A DNA stretch of 41,876 bases, taken from assembly GCA_949451655.1 (NCBI GenBank), contig CASTST010000006.1, positions 1 through 41,876 of the forward strand, written 5' to 3'. Origin of the DNA: an uncultured Eubacteriales bacterium. Lineage in GTDB: Bacteria > Bacillota > Clostridia > Oscillospirales > CAG-272. The notes beneath the pieces were generated by a model. It was not told the DNA's origin, ran no database searches, and was given only the letters and a program-made list of their open reading frames with translations. The position numbers and the translations under genes are program-made. Below are positions 18,194-26,244 of this stretch, in pieces; positions within the stretch are counted from its first letter, which is position 1; each line of letters starts with the position of its first letter.

Positions 18194-20329
18194 CTATACC
18201 CTATATTGTATTTCATTTATAATACTGAAAATAAAGGTTATAATCTTTGTAACCAGTGTTGAGAACAGCACTGCAATAAACATAATAAAGATCATGCCAA
18301 CAATCGTTACAGCCGCGATAATAATGCTCTTTCCAAAGGAATAATCATGGGTGATCATCATTCCGAAGAAGATCAGCACGCCTACCCAAAGGAATGCAAA
18401 TGTGTTGATCATGGAAATAAAGCTTCCTTCTTCTGCTACCAAAACATTAGAAATCAATGTTGTGGGAATAATCAGAAGAGGCAGGGGAACCAATGCATAG
18501 CAGCTTGCCACGAACACATCGGAGAAGCTGCCTTCACCATCAAACAGGGTGGTGAGACACCAGTTTGCAACAACCCACAGAAGCAGCGGCAGTACAACGG
18601 AAATGAGTGTCATGAAAATGTTTGCCGTATCCGCATTTTGACCGCCAAAGATATAGCCGGTTCCAACAGTCTGATAGAAGAATGCCAATACTGTTATAAC
18701 CAGGATTACAAATGCACTGCGCACACTGCCGCGTTTTTCATGTTTCAGATCCCAGAAGCCGTCAAACGGATGGGCAATCACATGGAATGCATACAATAGC
18801 TCTTCCCGGATATTTTTCTGACCTACTTTCATTGCTACAAAGCGGTTGCGCCTTGCTGCATAACCCATAAATTTAACAACAAGAACAATAACAGCTATGA
18901 CAACAATCGGAATTACAATAAAGAAATCCGAAATCCATTCCTTACGGATCTCCCTATAGGAATCGGAATAACCGCTTCGATCATAGGCAGCCTTGTAATA
19001 GTCCATAGCATCTTCAAAGTTGCCTTCTCTATACAATGCTGCGGCAATTCCTACATATGCTACGTCAAAGTTATTGTTCCGCTTGAGAATTTCGCGCCAG
19101 TCGTTAATTTCTTCAGAGTAATTACGCTCATTTTTATTTTTTAAAGCGTTGATCAGCACATCACCGTACTCTGTCCGTCTGTATACGGTGAAGCTCATAT
19201 TGGCTTTATCCAAAAGGAGCATTTTATCTCCCTGGTATACAACAGCCTCGATATTTGCTATAGAACCACGCTGGTTTCCACTGTCACCAAAAGCAAACAG
19301 AAGGTTACCGCGGCTGTCATAAGTAAATACCTTGGAACGCTTTTCATCAATAATGGACCAGGTTCCCTCGGGACCCACTGCTGCATCAATGATTGTGGAA
19401 GGACCTTTGATGGTGCTGGTTGCCTCATTGGAAACCTTTACCTCACCGGATGGGGGGTAAAATCCGTTTCTGTGCATAATATCTGTACCAGATACGTTCA
19501 GCTTTTTAACCGGTGCATACGTACCTGCCGTACTTTTGTTGTTGATCGCATTCTGCTGCGAAGCTTCATCAATAGAGGAAGTTGTCACATACAAAAAGTT
19601 TTCTTTATCAATGGTGATGTTGTTATACTCGGTAGAAGTAATTGTTTCCTCATCATTTTTGCCAAGCTTTCTCCAGAAAGCCTGCCATGCGGAAAGAGTC
19701 GCTTTCTGCGCACCGATATATCCGTAGAATTGCTCATCATCACCCATTACGATGATACCTTCAAAGGTGGTGGAGGATACTACAAACATTCTGCCATAGG
19801 AGTCAACTGCAACAGCTACCGGACGGTAAATTGCATTATCTGCAATCAAAGTACTTTCCGGTTTGCCTACTGTTTTTTCAAAGTTTCCCTCCCGGTCGAA
19901 AATAACGATTCGGTTATTTTCAGAGTCGCAGGTATAAATGAAATCAGATGTAACAAATACGCCGGATACGCCGGAAAATGCATCCGGAACACCTTGTTCG
20001 TTTACAAAGGAATCAATTGTAAACTTATATTTATAATATTGGTCCAGTACGAAAATAGCGTTTTTCTTTCCATCTACTATATATACGTTTCCGTCTTCAT
20101 CCACCTGAAGGTCTCTGGGATCTTCAATGGAGATCGGATTGCCGTTGGGATCGTTTCCGATATAGGCAGCGTCTACGACTTCATCCGGCACATATGCATC
20201 CGGTGAATGCAATACAAATCCGGTTGAAGAATATGTATATGTAGTATACGGTGTTGCTGCAGAAACCGCAATGGGCAGCACGCACAGCAGCGCCATCAGT
20301 ATCAGGAGTACTTTTATTGATTTTTTCAT
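18194..20329 (-). CDS. NHL-propeller / TPR / YIP1-family membrane protein
   Basis: A 711-residue membrane protein. A signal peptide or first membrane segment (residues 1-24) leads an extracellular beta-propeller of NHL-type repeats (about 60-390), for example PRDLQVDEDGNVYIVD and RPVAVAVDSYGRMFVVS. A TPR-like helical pair follows (about 415-455, YVGIAAALYREGNFEDAMDY). After a membrane segment near 468-492, a conserved cytoplasmic stretch leads into a YIP1-like domain of five hydrophobic segments (about 535-711). Such proteins recur beside ABC sugar permeases in Clostridia, as I recall. Function is unknown; a scaffold or sensor role is only a guess. AGGAGG lies 5 nt before the ATG and overlaps the preceding stop codon. 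Confidence 0.8.
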   Translation of the reverse strand: MKKSIKVLLILMALLCVLPIAVSAATPYTTYTYSSTGFVLHSPDAYVPDEVVDAAYIGNDPNGNPISIEDPRDLQVDEDGNVYIVDGKKNAIFVLDQYYKYKFTIDSFVNEQGVPDAFSGVSGVFVTSDFIYTCDSENNRIVIFDREGNFEKTVGKPESTLIADNAIYRPVAVAVDSYGRMFVVSSTTFEGIIVMGDDEQFYGYIGAQKATLSAWQAFWRKLGKNDEETITSTEYNNITIDKENFLYVTTSSIDEASQQNAINNKSTAGTYAPVKKLNVSGTDIMHRNGFYPPSGEVKVSNEATSTIKGPSTIIDAAVGPEGTWSIIDEKRSKVFTYDSRGNLLFAFGDSGNQRGSIANIEAVVYQGDKMLLLDKANMSFTVYRRTEYGDVLINALKNKNERNYSEEINDWREILKRNNNFDVAYVGIAAALYREGNFEDAMDYYKAAYDRSGYSDSYREIRKEWISDFFIVIPIVVIAVIVLVVKFMGYAARRNRFVAMKVGQKNIREELLYAFHVIAHPFDGFWDLKHEKRGSVRSAFVILVITVLAFFYQTVGTGYIFGGQNADTANIFMTLISVVLPLLLWVVANWCLTTLFDGEGSFSDVFVASCYALVPLPLLIIPTTLISNVLVAEEGSFISMINTFAFLWVGVLIFFGMMITHDYSFGKSIIIAAVTIVGMIFIMFIAVLFSTLVTKIITFIFSIINEIQYRV

Positions 20330-20339
20330 AATTTCCTCC

Positions 20340-21212
20340 TTAGTCTTTCATACCGCTGGATCCCATCGTCTCGATAATCCTGCTCTGTGAAACGATAAAT
20401 ACTATAATCGGCACAATTACCAACACAACAGACGAAGCAGCAGAAGCGCCGGAACGAACGATACCCTCATTCAGAACCTGGTTGATTGTAAAGTTCAGTG
20501 TTTTCAATTCTTCACTGTATACATACAAGTTTTGTCCGGTATTCCAAAGTCCCTGGAAAGAGTAAATAATCAAAGTGAGCCACGCAGGTTTTACCATAGG
20601 CATTGCAATGGACCAGAAAGTCCGGAATTCTCCTGCGCCATCCAGTCGGGCACTTTCCAGAATCTCCACAGATACGTTTGAATCAATAAACTGCTTCATC
20701 AAATACAGTCCGAGTGGCTTGGAAAGCTCAGGAACGATAATTGCCCAATAAGTGTCCAAGATTCCCATTCTGGATATGATTACAAACAAAAGCAAAACGC
20801 TGACTTCCGAACCAATCATCAGAGATTTTTGAACAACCTGGAAGGTGAACTTATGTCCCGGGAAAGGGATTCGGGACAACGCATATGCACACAGCGAGGA
20901 CAGTACCAAGTGACCGAAAGTTCCGCATACTGTGATAAATATAGTATTAAAAAGATATCTGGAAAACGGCACCCAAGAAGTGTTCAGCAAATTGAACAAT
21001 GAGGAGAAGTTATCAAAAGACGGATGCATTACATAAAACCGCGGCGGGAAGTAAAACAATTCGTCCAAAGGCTTCAGTGCCTGAATGACAAGGTAATACA
21101 TAGGAAGGAACATAACCACACCCAGCAGAAGCATGAAAATGGTTACGCCGAAGTCTCCCCCCGCCGAACGGTTTAATACGACCCGATGCTTTCTTGTTCT
21201 TAATTTTTTCAT
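20340..21212 (-). CDS. Carbohydrate ABC transporter permease (MalG/AraQ-like), pair A
   Basis: A 290-residue CUT1 permease with six predicted membrane segments after a basic N-terminus. The EAA loop is EILESARLDGAGEFRTFWSI followed by AMPMVKP. Its ATG shares one base with the stop codon of the upstream permease (TGATG), so translation is coupled and a 1:1 heterodimer is expected. It is the third gene of the operon and is followed after 10 nt by the YIP1 gene. Confidence 0.94.
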   Translation of the reverse strand: MKKLRTRKHRVVLNRSAGGDFGVTIFMLLLGVVMFLPMYYLVIQALKPLDELFYFPPRFYVMHPSFDNFSSLFNLLNTSWVPFSRYLFNTIFITVCGTFGHLVLSSLCAYALSRIPFPGHKFTFQVVQKSLMIGSEVSVLLLFVIISRMGILDTYWAIIVPELSKPLGLYLMKQFIDSNVSVEILESARLDGAGEFRTFWSIAMPMVKPAWLTLIIYSFQGLWNTGQNLYVYSEELKTLNFTINQVLNEGIVRSGASAASSVVLVIVPIIVFIVSQSRIIETMGSSGMKD

Positions 21213-22159
21213 CAGCTCTTACCCACCTTTGAAAGCAGCTTTTGCACGAGCATGTTACTTCCCACCATGAGGAAGAACAAAACCATGGAGATCGCGCATC
21301 CATATCCAAATTCCCATCGGGTACCACTATACTCACCAAGGTGAAGGTTCAGTGTATATCCTACATAGTCAGTCGGGAGTCCCTGGCAAAGCTGTGTTAC
21401 TATGCCGCCAACTCCGAAAGAGGAGGTAATTGACATGATCGCACCGAACGCCAGCTGCGGCTTCAGGTTCGGCAGCGTGATGTACCAAAGCTCCTGCCAA
21501 CGATTTGTAATTCCGTCCACAGCACCTGCTTCTATCTGGCTGCGGTCGAGTCCCTGAAAACCTGCTATAAAGGAAAGGAACGCGGTTCCAAGCGACATCC
21601 ACAACGAAACAACAATGATTGTAGGCAGAATAAACTTTGTATCTGCAAAGAACAGAATCGGATCGGAGATCAATCCCCAGTTCAGTAACCAACCGTTGAT
21701 CAGACCGTAGGAGTCTCCGGAAAATACGTAGTTAAATACAACATAAATACTGCCTGCTACAAGAGACGGCGCATAGAAAATCAGCGTTACGAATGCGCGC
21801 ACCTTGGGGGAAAGTTCGTTTACGAACCATGCCACAATAAATGACAGGACATACGAACCAAGTCCAATTGCAACGGCAAAAATCAATGTGTACTTCAATG
21901 CCGTGGTAAACAGCTCATCGTTCAGGAACAAATTGATATAGTTGTCCAGACCTACCCAGTTGGGCATTTGCAGCAGATTATAGTCTGTGAAACTTACAAA
22001 TATGGATCCAAGAACAGGGATGACTGTCATCAGGATAAATAAGATCATATAAGGCGCTATCATAACGTAGCCGATCTTATATTGCTTCATAAGATGCCAT
22101 GTCCACTGGAGTCTGGTTTTATCTCCCCGTGCCACAGCTTCTTTTTCTTTCTTAGCCAT
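21212..22159 (-). CDS. Sugar ABC transporter permease (UgpA/LacF-like), pair A
   Basis: A 315-residue CUT1 permease. A cytoplasmic charged N-terminus precedes six membrane segments; the EAA loop is IEAGAVDGITNRWQELWYIT followed by LPNLKP. It is the second gene of the operon, 90 nt after the solute-binding protein, with a stable hairpin in that gap. AGGAGAAG precedes the ATG. It ends in a one-base overlap with its partner permease. The binding protein next to it is its likely cognate receptor. Confidence 0.94.
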   Translation of the reverse strand: MAKKEKEAVARGDKTRLQWTWHLMKQYKIGYVMIAPYMILFILMTVIPVLGSIFVSFTDYNLLQMPNWVGLDNYINLFLNDELFTTALKYTLIFAVAIGLGSYVLSFIVAWFVNELSPKVRAFVTLIFYAPSLVAGSIYVVFNYVFSGDSYGLINGWLLNWGLISDPILFFADTKFILPTIIVVSLWMSLGTAFLSFIAGFQGLDRSQIEAGAVDGITNRWQELWYITLPNLKPQLAFGAIMSITSSFGVGGIVTQLCQGLPTDYVGYTLNLHLGEYSGTRWEFGYGCAISMVLFFLMVGSNMLVQKLLSKVGKS

Positions 22160-22190
22160 GTCTGCTTCTCCTAACTTAGATTTGAGCGGA

Positions 22191-22219
22191 TCCCGGCACG
22201 CTGATGCGCGCCGGGTCTC
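22191..22219 (-). promoter_or_regulatory. Intercistronic hairpin between binding-protein and permease genes
   Basis: On the minus strand GACCCGGCGCGC and GCGTGCCGGGATC form a 12-bp stem with one G-U pair, one bulged A and an ATCA loop. No T run follows, so it is not a classical terminator. Such hairpins after binding-protein genes can protect the upstream mRNA and keep permease expression lower, as known for malE-malF; here that is inference. Confidence 0.6.
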
Positions 22220-22249
22220 CTTTAAAACAATGGATATTATATATGGTAA

Positions 22250-25200
22250 TTATTTCTCGAGCCATTCTTTATAGGAGAGGTCTGTCTTATCTGCTTTGAC
22301 ATCCGCTTCCCAGGATTCATGACTTCTTACAGACACACCATGTTCGTCCATCCAGTCTCTGAAGGAATAATCATATTCATCAGAATATTCCATACAGGAG
22401 TTATCTATTACATCTGTAATATCGTATGTTTCATTCCAGTATTCACGCCACTCACTGAATTCCTCGAACTCCATATACGCACGGATGGCCTGCCATTCAT
22501 CATCCACCATCAGTTTGAATTCTTTACGCTTACGGGTAATTTCTTTATTCATTACAGCAGCGTATTCAGGCAGCATTTCTCCGGGATCCGCGCCTTCCGT
22601 ATAACCACGGTTGATTGTAAAGTTTGCATACCGGGCAATAAAATATGTGCCAGGGTAAGCAGGGACGTTGAACGAATCCAGCAGACACTGTTCCAGTATC
22701 TTATACTCTTTTTCCGTCCAAGGCTGCTCTGACAGAGCTTCAATATTTGCAAGCTGCTGTTTTGCAGAAGGACCGAGAAGGGCAACCATTTCTTCAGAAT
22801 AATTCACCTGGTATTCTTTAGAACCGACATAGTCCAGAAGATCCCATGCCGCTTCTGTATTTCGGCAGTCTCTGGTCATATACACGCCGTCCGGCTCTGT
22901 TGCAATGGTCCGGTTAATCTCTCCGGTTTCAGGATCCTTGATACCGGGCAGCTGATAAAAGCTCCACAGGTTGGCAATTTCCGGTGCAAAAATCTGCAGC
23001 GTGTTATAAAGCTGATAGTCTGACAAAATGATGGGCATTTCACCGGATTTGAATCGGTTGGCCTCTTCAAATTCTTTGTTCATATCATATTGACTATACA
23101 GATTTACAAGCCAGCTAAAGGCGTCTACTGCTTCATCCGAGTCAAAGGCAGTGCGCAAACCTTCATCTTCCCACAAACTGCCGCCTCTCTGATATATGAA
23201 GTTTCGGTAATCTGCTTTGAAACCGATATCCATATTGTTAAATTGGAAGGTAGGAATGAGCGCAATCAGCTCATCCCAAGTCTGCGGAATCTCCAGTCCC
23301 ATTTTCTGCATTACATCATCCCGCACAAACATAACAGAGAAGCCTTGCAGGAAGGGGATACCGTATGCCTTTCCGTACAGCGTCATGTTATTCATTGCTG
23401 TGTCGGAGAAGCGTTTTGTAACTTCTTCAAAGGTATCAAAATCATTCAAAGGCAGAATCGCGCCACGCAGTGCCATTTCGATCATGTCGCCGGCGTCCAG
23501 ACAAATGTCCGGTCCCACGCCCGCCAGAATGGACGGAAGCACAACGTTCTGACCAGTCAGTTTAATATTTGCGCCGATACCAGTATCCTGAGAAAATCCG
23601 GTATTGATGAGGTTTTTCATCAACTGCGCAGTGTCACGTCCTTTAGACGTCCAAACCTCCAGATTTGTAGTTGTTTCTACTACTTCATCACTTTCCACAC
23701 CGATACTGTTGTAATCTGTAAAGAAGCTGGAAAGGAATTTCTTAAACTCGAAAGCAAGAGAAGACCAAACGGAATCATCTCCGCGGGGCAGTTCGCTTCC
23801 GGAAGGCTGAATCATAAGAAAGTCAACCTGAAGATATTGCTTACTTGCTTCATCCAGCCATGTACCCAAAGAAGAAATCCAGGATTTCAAGTTCTGAAGA
23901 TTCGCAGCGATTTCTTTCTCGTCCGTAACCATTTTTTCAATTACGAGCGCAGCCTGTTCCAATGTAGAAACATTTTCCGAACGGGTACCGTTAATTTCTG
24001 AAATATAATCAACCAGCTGCAGCAGTACGTTGTACTGTCTGCCGAGATCCTTGATCGTGCCCGGCATAATCCGGCTGAAGCCGTAGTCACGGTTCACGTC
24101 AGGATCTGTACCTGTCAGCTTGATCAAATCCATATAGTCTTCATTCAGACTGTCAATAGCTGCTGCTGTCTGCCGCAGAATATCCGTAAATGTACCCTTT
24201 GTGGCCTCAAACTCCAGTTCATAGGTTTCGCCTTCTTCAAAATAAAACTGGAAGGTGGTTTCACCATCGTTCAGCGCAGCAGACTGCCACTTTGAATTAT
24301 AGGGGAACTGGCAGTACTTTGCTTCCAGGAATGGATACTCGCCGTTGATTTTCAGACTTCTGGAGGTATACATACCTTTCACAGTTGCCTGCTCATACCG
24401 AAGTACGATATCATACAGACCGGAAGCAGGACATTCAAATTTATACTTGACCCATTGACCAGAGGAGAGCCACTTATCTCCGCCCATTGTATTTCTGCGT
24501 ATTACAGAATGATCCTGGGGGCTGGTTCCTGCGGAGGAACGGTCATATATAGGATAAATTGTATAACTGGATACTGCGTCGGGCATTTCCGCTTCTATCT
24601 TGATCGGTTCTGTATCTGCCGCTTTGTATCCTTTATCCTCATACTCCTTCTTCACTTCTTCGTAGGAGATAGGTTCTTCATATGTATAGAATGTTATTTT
24701 TTCAATTGCCATCGGTTCGCGGATCGCTTCCAATGTAAGAACATTTTCGCCGGCTTCCAGATAGAACTCAAGCGGAACCAGATAGTAACCGTTGGGATCA
24801 ACAACGTCATATACATCCCAAACATAGTCTATATACGGATCCGGATTCAGTTCATTACCCGCAGAATCCATTACAAAAGCATCGTCTCTGGTTTCACCCG
24901 CAAACTGGAATCTCCAGTTTTTATTCAATCGGATAAAGCGCGCTTCCTCAAACGGAGACTTACCGTTCAGCGTAAAGAGACGTTCTATATCATTTGTACT
25001 CTCTCCTGTTGCACTGTAAGTAAGACGGATTGAATAGAATCCAGACTCCGGCACATCAAATTTCCAGGAAACGCTGCCGTTTTCACTGATTTTCAGGCAG
25101 TCCCTTCCCTCCCAAGTAGTCTTTTCTACTTCAGCGGATTTCGACACCTCAAAGTAATCCCGAGCGTCAACGGTAAATTCCTCGCCGGTACGCTCTGCAT

Positions 25201-25408
25201 CTTCGTATCCGTATTTTGATTTATACTCCTCGTAAGTCAGCAGCTTCAAATCATCCTGATACTCCTGAAGCGTTACTCCGGTGGAGGCACCTTTGCCGCC
25301 ATCCTCTGTATCGTCAGTATTTGCAGCAAACACCGGCGTTACAGATCCAATCAGCATCAACGCGCCCAGAGAGAACGCCAGAAGCTTTTTGGCCCTTCCT
25401 GTTTTCAT
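22250..25408 (-). CDS. Large extracellular sugar-binding protein with N-terminal beta-sandwich domains
   Basis: A 1052-residue exported protein. The start at 25408 is chosen because AGGAGG lies 7 nt upstream and a Sec signal peptide begins there (about 1-28, ending VFAA); an in-frame ATG 63 nt upstream lacks these. Two beta-rich regions (about 80-255 and 265-405) look like CBM6/35-type galactose-binding folds: each has a W-x-F/Y-x-(V/C)P-x-SG-(F/L)Y pattern, such as WKFDVPESGFYSIRL and YKFECPASGLYDIVL. A helical region (405-560) is followed by a family 1 solute-binding domain (about 575-950) with GPDICLDAGD, YGKAYGIPFLQG and PQTWDEL. A normal binding protein has about 420 residues. It has no lipobox, so how it stays at the cell is unclear. 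First gene of the operon. Confidence 0.88.
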   Translation of the reverse strand: MKTGRAKKLLAFSLGALMLIGSVTPVFAANTDDTEDGGKGASTGVTLQEYQDDLKLLTYEEYKSKYGYEDAERTGEEFTVDARDYFEVSKSAEVEKTTWEGRDCLKISENGSVSWKFDVPESGFYSIRLTYSATGESTNDIERLFTLNGKSPFEEARFIRLNKNWRFQFAGETRDDAFVMDSAGNELNPDPYIDYVWDVYDVVDPNGYYLVPLEFYLEAGENVLTLEAIREPMAIEKITFYTYEEPISYEEVKKEYEDKGYKAADTEPIKIEAEMPDAVSSYTIYPIYDRSSAGTSPQDHSVIRRNTMGGDKWLSSGQWVKYKFECPASGLYDIVLRYEQATVKGMYTSRSLKINGEYPFLEAKYCQFPYNSKWQSAALNDGETTFQFYFEEGETYELEFEATKGTFTDILRQTAAAIDSLNEDYMDLIKLTGTDPDVNRDYGFSRIMPGTIKDLGRQYNVLLQLVDYISEINGTRSENVSTLEQAALVIEKMVTDEKEIAANLQNLKSWISSLGTWLDEASKQYLQVDFLMIQPSGSELPRGDDSVWSSLAFEFKKFLSSFFTDYNSIGVESDEVVETTTNLEVWTSKGRDTAQLMKNLINTGFSQDTGIGANIKLTGQNVVLPSILAGVGPDICLDAGDMIEMALRGAILPLNDFDTFEEVTKRFSDTAMNNMTLYGKAYGIPFLQGFSVMFVRDDVMQKMGLEIPQTWDELIALIPTFQFNNMDIGFKADYRNFIYQRGGSLWEDEGLRTAFDSDEAVDAFSWLVNLYSQYDMNKEFEEANRFKSGEMPIILSDYQLYNTLQIFAPEIANLWSFYQLPGIKDPETGEINRTIATEPDGVYMTRDCRNTEAAWDLLDYVGSKEYQVNYSEEMVALLGPSAKQQLANIEALSEQPWTEKEYKILEQCLLDSFNVPAYPGTYFIARYANFTINRGYTEGADPGEMLPEYAAVMNKEITRKRKEFKLMVDDEWQAIRAYMEFEEFSEWREYWNETYDITDVIDNSCMEYSDEYDYSFRDWMDEHGVSVRSHESWEADVKADKTDLSYKEWLEK

Positions 25409-25567
25409 ATAAATTCCTCCTGAAAGTGTTGCCTGCGGCATTCGATACTGCCAAGGCTGAACAAGCTGCAAACGCAGCTATACCCGTTGCCGAAGCCCTC
25501 ATTTATATCAAGCCGCGACAAACCACCGGGACAAAAAATCGCCTTTTGCCCCATTTGTATACAATAT
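25409..25567 (-). promoter_or_regulatory. Structured 5' leader of the ABC operon
   Basis: If transcription starts just after the -10 box at 25568-25573, the leader is about 150 nt and more G+C-rich than the region upstream. On the minus strand it contains GGGGCAAAA / TTTTGTCCC (25528-25552), GCTGC-gttt-GCAGC (about 25469-25482) and TGCC-gca-GGCA near the ribosome binding site. I do not recognise a known riboswitch. Confidence 0.35.
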
Positions 25568-25596
25568 ATGATACCACAAGCCTGATTCCATGTCAA
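25568..25596 (-). promoter_or_regulatory. Predicted proximal promoter P1 of the ABC operon
   Basis: On the minus strand a consensus TTGACA (25591-25596), 17 bp, and TATCAT (25568-25573). Confidence 0.75.
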
Positions 25597-25723
25597 GTTG
25601 CTACATAATAATATGCTGCTGTGGAGACAAGAAGAAGCAAGCTAAATGCTGCTTCTGTTTTACCGAAACTTTCCATTTTTTTCATTCGGCAAATTAATCC
25701 AATTTTTTCTATATCAAAGCCCA

Positions 25724-25744
25724 AAACGTTTGTTAGTAACGTTT
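25724..25744. promoter_or_regulatory. Paired CG-centred operator-like palindromes
   Basis: AAACGTTT (25724-25731) and AACGTT within TAACGTTTAC (25738-25743) have centres 13 bp apart, just downstream of candidate promoter P2. CG-centred palindromes are typical of LacI-family operators, including cre sites, but neither matches the cre consensus in both halves. No regulator gene is adjacent. Confidence 0.35.
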
Positions 25745-25754
25745 ACATTATTGT

Positions 25755-25783
25755 TATATATAGAGTGTTTTTTCACAGTTCAA
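25755..25783 (-). promoter_or_regulatory. Candidate distal promoter P2 of the ABC operon
   Basis: On the minus strand TTGAAC (25778-25783), 17 bp, and TATATA (25755-25760). It is weaker than P1, and its transcript would have a leader of about 340 nt. Confidence 0.4.
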
Positions 25784-25811
25784 TCACAAAATGCAGCATT
25801 ACATTCGCGAT

Positions 25812-25832
25812 AATGTTTGTAATACTAACATT
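25812..25832. promoter_or_regulatory. 21-bp near-perfect dyad, operator-like
   Basis: Outer arms AATGTT and AACATT flank an inner GTA-A-TAC. Nine of ten base pairs around a central A are symmetric. It lies 29 bp upstream of the P2 -35 box, an activator-like position. The surrounding stretch 25610-25980 is very A+T-rich and contains no gene. Confidence 0.45.
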
Positions 25833-26000
25833 TTCAGAGAATGTGATGAAATTGTAAAATTGTCGTAAACGTAAATTGGAATATGCAATTTTTGTTACAT
25901 TTTCACATAAATTTAGAAATATTTTTTCCATATGTACATTTTGCACAATTCGTTAAAAATGCACCCGATTTATATAGTCAAAGCCCCCATGTCTGCACTA

Positions 26001-26165
26001 GCCTAAGCCTCCCCCCGGCAAAGGGAGGTGGCGCGGCGTAAGCCGTGTCGGAGGGATTGTCCCTGCTATCATTTTAATGATACTGCAAAACGATAGCATT
26101 TCTTAAACAATCCCTCAGTCTCCGCTACGCGGAGCCAGCTCCCTTTACACAAGGGAGCCTTTTTC
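26001..26165. repeat. Palindromic intergenic repeat, copy E (most complete)
   Basis: Left arm AGCCTCCCCCCGGCAAAGGG, variable stem GGCGTAAGCC, GGAGGGATTGT, then a core that is here an almost perfect inverted repeat (TGCTATCATTTT at 26064-26075 and AAAACGATAGCA at 26087-26098), ACAATCCCTCAG, variable stem TCTCCGC-tac-GCGGA, and right arm CAGCTCCCTTTACACAAGGG with AGCCTTTTT. It lies past the 3' end of the deacetylase gene (minus) and upstream of the ABC operon. No gene is seen in 26166-26244. Confidence 0.88.
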
Positions 26166-26244
26166 CGTTTTGCGTACTCTGCGCCATTCCCTTTGCCGGG
26201 GAGCCCATTTTACCATCCATTTATGAAAGCTGCAAACGGCAAAT

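Noticed and set aside
23090..24001. 303-codon plus-strand reading frame inside the binding-protein gene
   Set aside because: Antisense to a well-supported gene; low-plausibility composition and no recognisable domain.
25314..25502. 62-codon minus-strand ORF with a signal-peptide-like start in the ABC operon leader
   Set aside because: It has no ribosome binding site and overlaps the start of the binding-protein gene out of frame; the alanine-rich start probably reflects base composition.
25738..25751. CcpA cre site before the ABC operon
   Set aside because: The right half fits TGWAANCGNTNWCA but the left half has three mismatches, so it is reported only as a CG-centred palindrome.
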